Assembly: GCA_023417885.1 (NCBI GenBank)
Contig: JAEZED010000006.1
Span: forward strand, 1 to 21,364
Source of the DNA: Planctomycetota bacterium
GTDB lineage: Bacteria; Planctomycetota; Phycisphaerae; Tepidisphaerales; Tepidisphaeraceae
DNA: 21,364 nt
Direction: 5' to 3'
The notes under the pieces were generated by a model. It had not been told where the DNA came from and did not search any database. It saw nothing but the letters and a program-made list of their open reading frames with translations. Positions 1 through 8,119 of the stretch are shown here, piece after piece; the stretch's first letter is position 1, and the number at the start of each line of letters is the position of its first letter. The translations under genes were made by a program, and so were the position numbers.

Positions 1-3000
1 GTCTCGGCGGCCAGAAATTGAGCGATCGACAGCGGGCTCATCAGCAGGCAGGGGGCCAGCTTCGTCACCGCCGTCGGCAGCTTGCCAATTAGTTCGCGCA
101 AGGGCATGTGGGCGCGCTTCTTCTGCATCTCGCGGCGCAGGACGCCCCATTCCGAACTCTTGCCGACGCTGTCCTGGTCCGGCAGGCCGGCGCAGAGCCC
201 GGCCCGGATGTGGGCGCGGGTCAGGTCGGTGAAGCGTTCGTCGAGGGCGCGGAAGTCAGCGATGCGCTTCTCGTGCTCGGCGGAGACGAAGGAGCGCAGC
301 ACTGCGTCGTCATCGACCACGCCGTCGAGCCACCAGCGGCAGTAGCCCGTCTCGAAGGCGTCCCGCAGGTCCTCGACGGCGACGCGCCCCTGCTCCAGGG
401 CATCGACCAGCGGCGCCAGCCCGTGCATCAGCGCGTCGTCCCGCGTCCGACGCCACGCGCACCAGCCGTGGAGCTTCGGCTCCAGCGGCGGAATCCCTCG
501 GGCGGCGGCCGCGACGCGGCTCGGTGTCTCGCCGGCGATGGCGTCGATCTGGGATTCGCCGGAGCCGGACAGCCCGGCGAAGGTCTGGAACGCGGCGTCG
601 TACCCATCCAGCGCCTCGCGGAAGGCTTGCCCAGCCGTCTCGACGGGGCCGCCCGCAGCCAGCAAGGCGTTGCCATCGCCGATCAGACGGTCCAACGGCG
701 CCTTAACGGACGCAAGCTCGTCCGGCGTCGATGCAAGCCGCCCGATGACGGACGAGAGCGCGGCCTGGAAGGTCAACGCCACCTCGACGTCCGGTACGCG
801 CGTCCGCAGGCCGTTCCAGAGTCCGCCCGTGATCGTGCGAAGATCGTCGAACTCCTCGATCTCCCCTTCCAGCGCGCGAAGGTCGCGCAGGTGTTGGAGA
901 GCGGCAGCCGGCGCCGCGCCGCAGCGGCCTTCGGAGACCGGGCCGAGGCCGCTCTCGCTCCAGGGCGCCGCCGCCAGCGCCGCCGGCAGCACCGCCTGGA
1001 AGGCAAGCAGGGACTGCACGGCCTCGACGTCGGTGTCCAGGCCGACCCAGACCGGCCCGGCTTCCGCGACGGCGGGCACCAGCGCCTCGAGGTCGCGGGT
1101 AACGGCCCGCAGCGCAGTGAGCCGGTCCAGATCGGCGGCAACGTCGGGTTCGCGGCTGCCGTCCGACGCCGCCATCAGGAGTTTGACGACCGCCTTCGAC
1201 CGCATGCCGCGCAGCGGCCACATCGACTGCTGGGCCTTGGCCCAGTCCGCCTTGAGGCCGTCCACGTCGAGCGTCGCGGCCGCCGCGCCGTAGGCGATGG
1301 ACAGTTGGCTGGTGAGCTCCCGGTGCTTCGCCAGCAGCCCAAGTCCCCGGCCCAGCGCCTGCATGACGCTCTCCGAAAGCGGAGGCGACAGCGCGTCGAG
1401 TAGCGCTCGCCGGGCTGCGAGACGGCCCAGCCCCTCCCGCAGACGGTCGGCGAGGCGCCCCGCATCGGGCCGCAGGACAAAGCGCCAGTCGCGCCCGGCG
1501 GCCTGCGGCAGAACGCGGGCAAGCTCGCCCAGGAGGGCGCGCGTCCTGCGGTCCAGGGGACGGCCGGGCAGTCCGGTTGCGCGGAGGAAGGAATCCCCAC
1601 GATCCGTCAGCGCGTCGCCGGCCTCCGCAAGATCCCGGGCCGCGCCGATCAGGCCGTGGCGCCAGTGGGAGGAGAACTCCGCATGGGTCACCAGCCGCAA
1701 CGGGCTGTCGGTGATCGAGCCGACCTCGCGCGCGTGAAGGGCCAGCCGGTCGGCCAATTCCCGCAGGGCGTCGAGCGCGGCGGCGTCATGGGTGTCGACG
1801 GACGGCCAGGACAGCCCCAGCGGCGGGCGGTGCCGCCCGGCGACGACACGGCCGATGGCGGCGTGCACGGTCAAACCGTTGCGGTGCCGGTGATGCAGCC
1901 GCTCGACGAAGCCGTTGAGCTGATCGCGCAGGGCCTTCAGCCGCTGGGCCTCCTTGCGCCATGTGTCGGCGTCGGTGTCGCCCTTGGCCTCCCAAGCGCG
2001 GCGGAGCTGGTCCAGCACGTCGAGCTTGCGCGACTTGCTGGAGTGCAACTCGAGGCAGAACTCGCCGAGGCCGACCTCGCGCAGGCGCCTGTAGACGACG
2101 TCGAGCGCCGCGATCTTCTCCGACACGAACAGGATCGACTTCCGCTCCGCCAGGAATTGGGCGATGAGGTTGGCGATGGTCTGGCTTTTGCCGGTGCCGG
2201 GCGGCCCGACCAGGACGAAGCTCTTGCCGCGCGCCGCTGCCATCACCGCCGCGAGCTGCGAGGAGTCGGCGGGCAACGGGCAGAAGGTGTGCTCCGGCCC
2301 GTGGGTCGCGTCCAGCGCACGCGGGTTCGGGAAGGCCACATCGTTGGGGAACGGATCGCGGGGCGTCTCGATTAGGTGCCGAACGACCGGGTTCTGCTTC
2401 AGCTGCTCGGTCCGATCAACAAGATCTTTCCACATCAGGTACTTGGCGAAGGAGAAGGTGGCGAGCACCACGTCCTCCGCTACCTCCCATCCGGGAATGT
2501 CCTTCACCGCCTGACGGACGGCCTTCCAGATGCCGGCAATGTCGAGCCCGCTGTCGTCGCGCGGCAGATCCCCTTCCGCGACCGGGACGGTCAGGGCGAA
2601 GTCCTGGCGCAGCATCTGGAGCAGCGTCGGGTTGAAGCGTGGTTCGTCGTCGTGGAGGACCAGGCTGAAGCCCGAGCGCACGCTCTTGCGCTGGAGGGTG
2701 ACGGGAATGAGGATCAGCGGCGCCCGGTGGCGCTTCGCGTCCTTGGCGTCACGCGTCCAGGACAGGAAGCCGAGCGCCAGGAACAGGGTGTTCGCCCCGC
2801 CCTCCTGCATCGCGGCGCGGGCAGTGCGGTACAGCTCCGTCAGGCGCGCGTCGAGTTCCTCCCCTTTCAACCCGACCAGCACCTCGTTGCGGCCGAGCGC
2901 CTCCAGCGCGTGCTGGCGGTGCAGATCCTCAAGGGTGCGCCCCTCGTGGATCGTCTGGCTGCGCGGGTCGCTGCCATCCATCAGCACCGGCCGGGGCAGC

Positions 3001-4355
3001 AGGCGCAGCGTCCGGCCTTCCGCGAGAAGGTCCTCCAGCAGGCCGGGGTCTGGAGCGTCGCAGACCAAGGCACGCTTCCCGGCGCGGAAGTTCAGCAGGG
3101 TGTTGCGCAGCGACAGGTCCAGCAGCTTGCGCTGCCAGCGTTCCAGACGGTCCTTGGGCGAGGTCGGCCCCGCATCCGCCGCCCCCCCGTCCGCCACGTC
3201 ATCAAGGTCGTCGGGAAGGTCAGCCGGTGCTTCCGCGAACAGCGGCTCGGACGTCTCGGCGGTCACGTCGGCGTGCTCCGCCGCCACCATGGACTCGGCG
3301 CTGGCCAGCGGCCGGATGCGTTGCAGGCGGGCGCGGCGGACGTCCACGGCCAGTTCGAACGCGTCCGCGGCCTCCCCGTCGATCTGGCGGAAGGCATGAT
3401 CGATGGCGACGGCGAAGGACGGGCACGGACGCTGGGTCGCCAGCGTCGTTTCGAACAGCGCCAGTTCCTTCAGCTTCGCCCGCTTGCGCAGCGCCGTCAC
3501 ATCATCGACCACCGGCGTGGTGAACTCCTCGCGCCGCAGCCAGACGCCGGCGAAGGCGTGGCCACGCGTGAAGACGATCAGCGGGTTCAACCCGCAATGC
3601 TCCAGCGCCGCAGCGAAGAGAAGGGTGGAATCCAGACAGGTGGCCAGTCCGGCATCCAGAATCTGCGAGGGCCCACGCACCTTCTGCCCGGCATGCTCGA
3701 AGCTGGGCGGCGGTAGAGCGTAGTCGAGGCCCAGTGCACCGACCGCACCCCAAACAGCGGCGGCCAGTTCCCAGGCCCGTTTCGGCCCGCCGTCATAGCC
3801 ATTCAGCGACCCGCTCTTGCCGTTCTGGCGTAGGATTTCGGCGGTCTTCTTCAACACACGCTCGACGGCCGGGTCGTTCGGCTGGACGAAGGCGGCGACC
3901 ATCTCGGGAATGTTGCCGACCCCGCCCCACTGGTTGCGCGACAGCAGTTCGAGCGACCGCTCGCTTCGGGCCAGCAGTGCGTCGGCGCTCCCGCTCCTCA
4001 AGGCAGTAATGGTGACGGTCGCGCTCTCCGCCTCCGTCAGCCGCCCGAGCATGGCTCCGTCCAGCGTGACGTCGAGCTTCGGCACATGATAGCGCTGGCC
4101 AGCAGGAACGGCGTCGATGCGCCACGTCTTCGGGGCCAGGAAGGCGGGTTCCGAAGTCAGGGTCAGCTCGACCGCCTCCAGCGGAGCGTCGCCGTCGTTG
4201 ACCAGCACCAGCTCACGCAGGACTGGGACCGCGTTCTGATGGAAGGAGAGGTTCAGACGTGGCGTCAACGTCGCCTCGATGCGGATGGGTGGAGGAGCCT
4301 CCGCCGGCGCCCGATCCACCACAACATCCAGCACCGCTTCGTTGTTGTCGCTCAT
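1..4355 (-). CDS. DUF4011-type SF1 helicase with N-terminal transglutaminase-like domain, C-terminus cut by window edge
   Basis: An open minus-strand frame runs from ATG at 4355-4353 to the left edge without a stop (1451 codons, product MSDNNEAVL...). Residues ~1-130 look like a beta-sandwich. Residues ~230-290 carry a transglutaminase-like core: TCLDS with Cys240, RGHAFAGVW with His266, and Asp284/285 at suitable spacing. Residues ~396-424 hold the DUF4011-type signature WQRKLLDLSLRNTLLNF. The Walker A GPPGTGKSQT (Lys723) is followed by the motif-Ia-like FVSEKIAALDVVYRRL (about residues 740-755). After motif I comes a long helical region with no Walker B before the edge, so the second half of the helicase, and any DUF3320 or Vsr-like nuclease domain usual in this family, would lie outside. 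Proteins of this family are common in defence islands. The phase of the shadow frames opposite is constant throughout, which argues against a frameshift. It is transcribed divergently from the operon at 4957. The family call is firm; cellular role and substrate are unknown. Confidence 0.85.
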   Translation of the reverse strand, partial: MSDNNEAVLDVVVDRAPAEAPPPIRIEATLTPRLNLSFHQNAVPVLRELVLVNDGDAPLEAVELTLTSEPAFLAPKTWRIDAVPAGQRYHVPKLDVTLDGAMLGRLTEAESATVTITALRSGSADALLARSERSLELLSRNQWGGVGNIPEMVAAFVQPNDPAVERVLKKTAEILRQNGKSGSLNGYDGGPKRAWELAAAVWGAVGALGLDYALPPPSFEHAGQKVRGPSQILDAGLATCLDSTLLFAAALEHCGLNPLIVFTRGHAFAGVWLRREEFTTPVVDDVTALRKRAKLKELALFETTLATQRPCPSFAVAIDHAFRQIDGEAADAFELAVDVRRARLQRIRPLASAESMVAAEHADVTAETSEPLFAEAPADLPDDLDDVADGGAADAGPTSPKDRLERWQRKLLDLSLRNTLLNFRAGKRALVCDAPDPGLLEDLLAEGRTLRLLPRPVLMDGSDPRSQTIHEGRTLEDLHRQHALEALGRNEVLVGLKGEELDARLTELYRTARAAMQEGGANTLFLALGFLSWTRDAKDAKRHRAPLILIPVTLQRKSVRSGFSLVLHDDEPRFNPTLLQMLRQDFALTVPVAEGDLPRDDSGLDIAGIWKAVRQAVKDIPGWEVAEDVVLATFSFAKYLMWKDLVDRTEQLKQNPVVRHLIETPRDPFPNDVAFPNPRALDATHGPEHTFCPLPADSSQLAAVMAAARGKSFVLVGPPGTGKSQTIANLIAQFLAERKSILFVSEKIAALDVVYRRLREVGLGEFCLELHSSKSRKLDVLDQLRRAWEAKGDTDADTWRKEAQRLKALRDQLNGFVERLHHRHRNGLTVHAAIGRVVAGRHRPPLGLSWPSVDTHDAAALDALRELADRLALHAREVGSITDSPLRLVTHAEFSSHWRHGLIGAARDLAEAGDALTDRGDSFLRATGLPGRPLDRRTRALLGELARVLPQAAGRDWRFVLRPDAGRLADRLREGLGRLAARRALLDALSPPLSESVMQALGRGLGLLAKHRELTSQLSIAYGAAAATLDVDGLKADWAKAQQSMWPLRGMRSKAVVKLLMAASDGSREPDVAADLDRLTALRAVTRDLEALVPAVAEAGPVWVGLDTDVEAVQSLLAFQAVLPAALAAAPWSESGLGPVSEGRCGAAPAAALQHLRDLRALEGEIEEFDDLRTITGGLWNGLRTRVPDVEVALTFQAALSSVIGRLASTPDELASVKAPLDRLIGDGNALLAAGGPVETAGQAFREALDGYDAAFQTFAGLSGSGESQIDAIAGETPSRVAAAARGIPPLEPKLHGWCAWRRTRDDALMHGLAPLVDALEQGRVAVEDLRDAFETGYCRWWLDGVVDDDAVLRSFVSAEHEKRIADFRALDERFTDLTRAHIRAGLCAGLPDQDSVGKSSEWGVLRREMQKKRAHMPLRELIGKLPTAVTKLAPCLLMSPLSIAQFLAAE

Positions 4356-4956
4356 GATAATCGCCGCCCCGGCTTGAAAGATCACGTTTGATGTTTCTTT
4401 AGCGCGAGGCCAAAGCATATCACACACGCTTTCCGGTATGCGACCGATCGTTGAGCCGAGACCATCCTATGCCAACCAGCAGAGACAGCTCAGCGCTGGC
4501 GTTAGTGAATTCAGAAAATGTAAATTTTAATGAGAACTTAATTATCTGAAGGCAACCTTTAGCTTCCAGCCATCGTCTCGCCTGGAGAGCATGATTCTCC
4601 TCGTTGCAAAACCTGATTGGCGCTCGGCCGAATGTGCCGACCTGGACCTGCTCCGGCGACGAACTTTCTTCGCAGCCTGATCCACGAATGTGCGGAAGAA
4701 CCTTTCTGCTGGGGGAAGGTCATCTCATTCAGCGATCTTGCCGCCAGAATTTCCTGTTTCGCGCTCGCTTTCATTGTGAATAACGATTATCTCCGTGTAT
4801 CATTATCTAAAAGATGGTATTTTTGGCTGCCACGCCCATAGGTTATCAACCAGGGGTATATCAGGCATACGAGGAATAGTTTTTTCTCTTCGCTTACCGA
4901 AGCCAAAGTGGCGGCATGCTGCCTGTGGAGTGCGTCGTGTTCATAGAGCGTCAGCC
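4356..4956. other. Divergent intergenic region with AT-rich core
   Basis: About 600 bases lie between the minus-strand helicase and the plus-strand operon. The GC content drops sharply: 4501-4560 is about 27% GC against roughly 65-70% in the flanking genes. I see a 5-base inverted repeat AAAAT/ATTTT at 4516-4529 and a CTTCG/CGAAG pair at 4888-4902. Two short overlapping open frames here (4559-4774 minus, 4617-4841 plus) have neither convincing codon use nor a ribosome site. The region most likely carries promoters for both directions; the low GC may also favour binding of silencing proteins to foreign DNA (inference). No RNA gene was recognised. Confidence 0.7.
4774..4803 (+). promoter_or_regulatory. 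Candidate sigma70-type promoter of the druH-druE operon
   Basis: TTGTGA at 4774-4779 and TATCAT at 4798-4803 are separated by 18 bases and resemble -35 and -10 elements. Transcription would begin near 4810, leaving an untranslated leader of about 147 bases before the ATG at 4957. This is by-eye matching in a locally AT-rich region, so chance is possible. Confidence 0.35.
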
Positions 4957-7900
4957 ATGAGCGTCGAATCTGATCTCATCGCCCACGCCGAAATCGAGGA
5001 GCCCGATGGCCGGCCGCTTTTTGCCTACTGGTGCACGGATGCGCAGCGCGCGCAGCTCGGCCACGATCTCGCCCTACGGCTCGACCGAAGCCCTGCCAAT
5101 CAAGTAACGGCCGCGCGCTTCGTCATCTGGGCGGCCGAGGAGATCCGCGCGAACCTTCCTCCGGGGCGGTTGACCTGGGATTGGCTCTTCGGCCGGCTCG
5201 GGCGAACGGCGGATGTTGAGCTCGGCCGCACCCTTACGCTCCGCGGCCTGGAGTCATGGAGCCGTGCGGTGCGCCTCTCCGAGGGCGGAAGCCGGCAGTA
5301 TCTCTATTCCCTGATGGCCGAGGGAGGGCTGCCGGACGCTTATCTGGCCGAAGCCGTGCGTTACCGGGGCACGGTGCTTGCCATGTTGTCCGAGATCGAG
5401 GCCGAGGGAGCCCTTGGTCCGGCCGCGGCCGAGCGCGTAGCACGGCGACGCGTGGCCGACCTGCCCCAGACCTTCCGGAATGAAGATACAGCCCTCCTGC
5501 TCGCCGATCTCGCGCTCGCGCTTGCCCATGCGCGGACGCTCCTGCCGCTCGGTCTCCCGCCCGAGGCGGCCGAAGCCTGGCTCGATCAGCGGTCGCCCGA
5601 CTGGCGCGCGCACCTGCCGCTCCGCCTTTCACCAGCGGCGTTCGAGGCACTGATCCGCCCGGCACTCCGGGCCGTGCGCGGCGAGGCACGGCGCCCGTCT
5701 GGTTTCGTCTTCCACCGTGAACTCCGTCGCCGTGCCGATGGCGGCGGCTGGGTGGGCTACGCCGCAGTGAATGACGGGGCGGTTCTTGCCGCGCGGTTCC
5801 TCGACGATGCCGATCCCTCCTTACGTCTGCGGCTTCAGATGTTGGCGGACGGCGACGGCCCAGGCCTGAGCTTTCTCGGCGTTCCCGAACCGGGTGGGTG
5901 GCGGCTCGTACGAACGGGCGGTGGTGCCGAGGCGGCCGTTCGCCTTCCCCCCGATCGTCCGCTGATTCTAGCGGCGTTCGCCGACGGGCGCCCGATGGGC
6001 GAGGCCTTGGTGGACACGGGCCTACCGCTGCCCGAGGTCGCTCCCAGCTTCTGGCGTGCGCTCGACGCGGAGGAGGACCCGCCAGTCCGGCTTGAACGCC
6101 TGACAGGGTCCGCTCGAACGCGGGCGGCTCGGCTCTGGCTGCTCGCCGGCCCTGATGCGCAGCCAATCGCAGGCGGGAGCGTAACGCTTGGAACGCCGCG
6201 TCCGGCACCGGGCGGGCAGCTTTGGCCGATCACGGGAAGCGGGACAGTCACCGTGGTGGGACAGGAGCTGAGGGTCGCCACCGGCGCGGAAAGCGAGACC
6301 CTGCCGCACCGCTTGCATGTCTTCGGGCGCGTGCTGCCCCGCTGGCGGACCGAGGGAGGGCAGATACCCTTTGTCGAATCGCCGGAGTTCTGGGGTGCCG
6401 AAAGCGATGGTGCGCTGCATTATCTGCGCACCGGGGTCGCGCAGCGATCGCTCCCGCGCTGTCTCTGCGGAAGGATTGCGGAGTGGTCCGTGGACGGCGA
6501 TGTCGTGGCACGCACCTCCTTCATCGCGCTCCCCGAAGGAGTGAGGCTGGAGCTCGCCGAGACCAGCCCCGGGGCGCTGATGCTCGCCATGGAGGGCCTT
6601 GTTCCCGGCTGGCATGTCGGGCTGACCACGGCAGACGCCCGATCCGCAGTGGTGATGATCCGCTCCGACGGGAGCGCCCGGCTCGCACTCGCGGTCGATG
6701 GGCAGGCGGCAGCCGAGCTGCGGTTGCGGCTTTCCGACCCCGCAACCGGCGCGGCGCTCGTCCTCCTCGCCCCCTGGCCCGCGCGGCGCGGCATGATGGT
6801 GGGGCCGGATGGCGCGCGCCTTGCCGGGGACCAGGGACTGGCCGTTGGTGCGCTCGGCGGCTGGCGCGCCTTCGTGCCGATGGGGCGATCCGGTACTCTG
6901 GAGCTTCGCCATGGTGCCAAGGGCCTCCGCCTGGGCCTGACCGTGGCGGGTGAGGTCCGGCTTGCGGCGGCCGAGCCGCTCGCGCGGACGATGCTCGCCT
7001 TGGGTGGATTGGATGCCGAGGTGCGGCTTCGGCTGATCGTCGGCGGCGAGGAGGGGCATCGCCTGACGCTGAAGCGCTACGACGACGGTGCGCGAAAGGT
7101 CGGGAACATGTTCTTGGGTGGGGCCTCCACCTGGACCCTGCACGCGGTGGCGCTCGATCCCCCGGGCGAGGTGCGCGCAGCGTGCGAGGTTCGTGGCCCC
7201 TTCGACCTCGCCGCATGGCTCAGTGACACGTCGAAACTCTGGCTGGCCCAGGCGCGCTCCGCCGACGGCGGCGTGGCACGCCCCCTTGCGTGGCACGCCG
7301 GACGACGCCCGGCGTCCACCCGTGCCGCACGCATCGCGGGCTATGCTGCCGACTGGCGCCGCCTGCTCGACGCACCGGGAGATCCGGCATGGGACGTACA
7401 CTGGGCGCTGATTCGTGCCGCGCACGACGGGGGGGGACGCCGGCGCGCTCGACCAGGTGCAAGCGCTGGGCGAAACGCCGGAGGCCGCGGTCGCGCTCCT
7501 CTTCCGCGTTGCCGAAGCGGAACTCGCCGAGGCTCTCGCGCTCGAAGGCAGTGCCCCGCTGTGGTGGCCGATCACACCGATTTCCGCCTGGGTCGCGGGT
7601 GCGTCGATCGAGATGACGCGATGCTCCGACGCGCTCGCCTCACTGAGCTTTCCGGAAGCGGAACGGCGCCGGTGCGTCGGTGAGATGATCGCACGCCGTG
7701 TCGGCATTATCTTGTTGCTCCGCCCGGAACTGCGTGGGCATCTCGGTGCGGCTCTGGTCACCTTGGGCTTTCCTCCCGTTGTGCAGGCGGCGCGCGGGCC
7801 AGAGCCTCTGGCGTTCTCCCAGCCACGGACCCGGCTGCGTGATCTGGCCAGAGACGCGGTCGAGCGCTTCGAGCAGCTGCCTGATGGAACGGCGGGGCTC

Positions 7901-8119
7901 CGGGCGCACCCGAAGCATCGCCTCGATCTGGGAAACGAGGCCGTGCGCCCCTTGCTCGACGCCCCGGTAGTCGCAGCCGAAATCGCTCAGGGTTTGCGGT
8001 CCGACGTCGATACAACCCTGCGCCTTCAGCTTCTCGGGCTGCGGCAGGCCGATCCGATCTGGTTCGACGCCGCCCTGCCTGTCGCCGTCCAACATGTCCT
8101 TGAAGAGAGCCGACGATGA
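4957..8119 (+). CDS. DruH-like large protein of unknown mechanism, interrupted by a frameshift at a G8 run
   Basis: The first frame starts at ATG 4957 (MSVESDLIAH) and stays coding-like to ~7428. The reading then continues only in another frame to TGA 8117-8119. Removing one G from the eight at 7429-7436 joins the two into a single product of about 1053 aa. As written, the first frame reads 26-86 basic, unlikely residues and stops at 7683. The N-terminal third is helical and Leu/Ala-rich (around RNEDTALLLADLALALAH); the middle is beta-rich with many GxxRL and RLxxR stretches; the last ~230 aa are helical again. No nucleotide-binding or nuclease motif was recognised. Size, position directly before a DruE-like helicase, and the ATGA overlap at 8116-8119 fit DruH of type III Druantia; I recall such proteins named STY4851/ECs_5259 family (unverified). 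An upstream in-frame GTG at 4795 exists, but it overlaps the candidate promoter and its extension looks non-coding; ATG 4957 has only a weak ribosome site (AGAGCG). Confidence 0.65.
7429..7436 (+). other. G8 homopolymer causing the frameshift in the druH-like gene
   Basis: Eight consecutive G follow GCGCACGAC. With eight, the frame reads A-H-D-G-G-G-R-R-R and loses coding character; with seven it reads A-H-D-G-G-D-A-G-A-L and continues in good protein sequence to the stop at 8119. The cause may be a sequencing or assembly error, a real inactivating insertion, phase variation, or +1 slippage. The sequence alone cannot decide. Confidence 0.8.

Noticed and set aside
108..3716. Long open plus-strand frames (108-1403, 1656-2375, 2376-3716) opposite the helicase gene
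   Set aside because: They are antisense shadows of the minus-strand DUF4011 helicase, which has recognisable motifs; their products are low-complexity Arg/Gln/Ala-rich with no family signature.
4559..4841. Two short overlapping ORFs in the intergenic region (4559-4774 minus, 4617-4841 plus)
   Set aside because: No ribosome site, no recognisable sequence, poor codon use; the plus one also runs through the candidate promoter.
4881..4902. T-run and small CTTCG/CGAAG hairpin as a terminator
   Set aside because: The T-run precedes the hairpin on the plus strand and becomes an A-run on the minus strand, so neither orientation fits.
4795..4956. GTG at 4795 as an earlier start of the druH-like gene
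   Set aside because: The added 54 residues look like translated non-coding DNA and the start sits inside the candidate -10 element.
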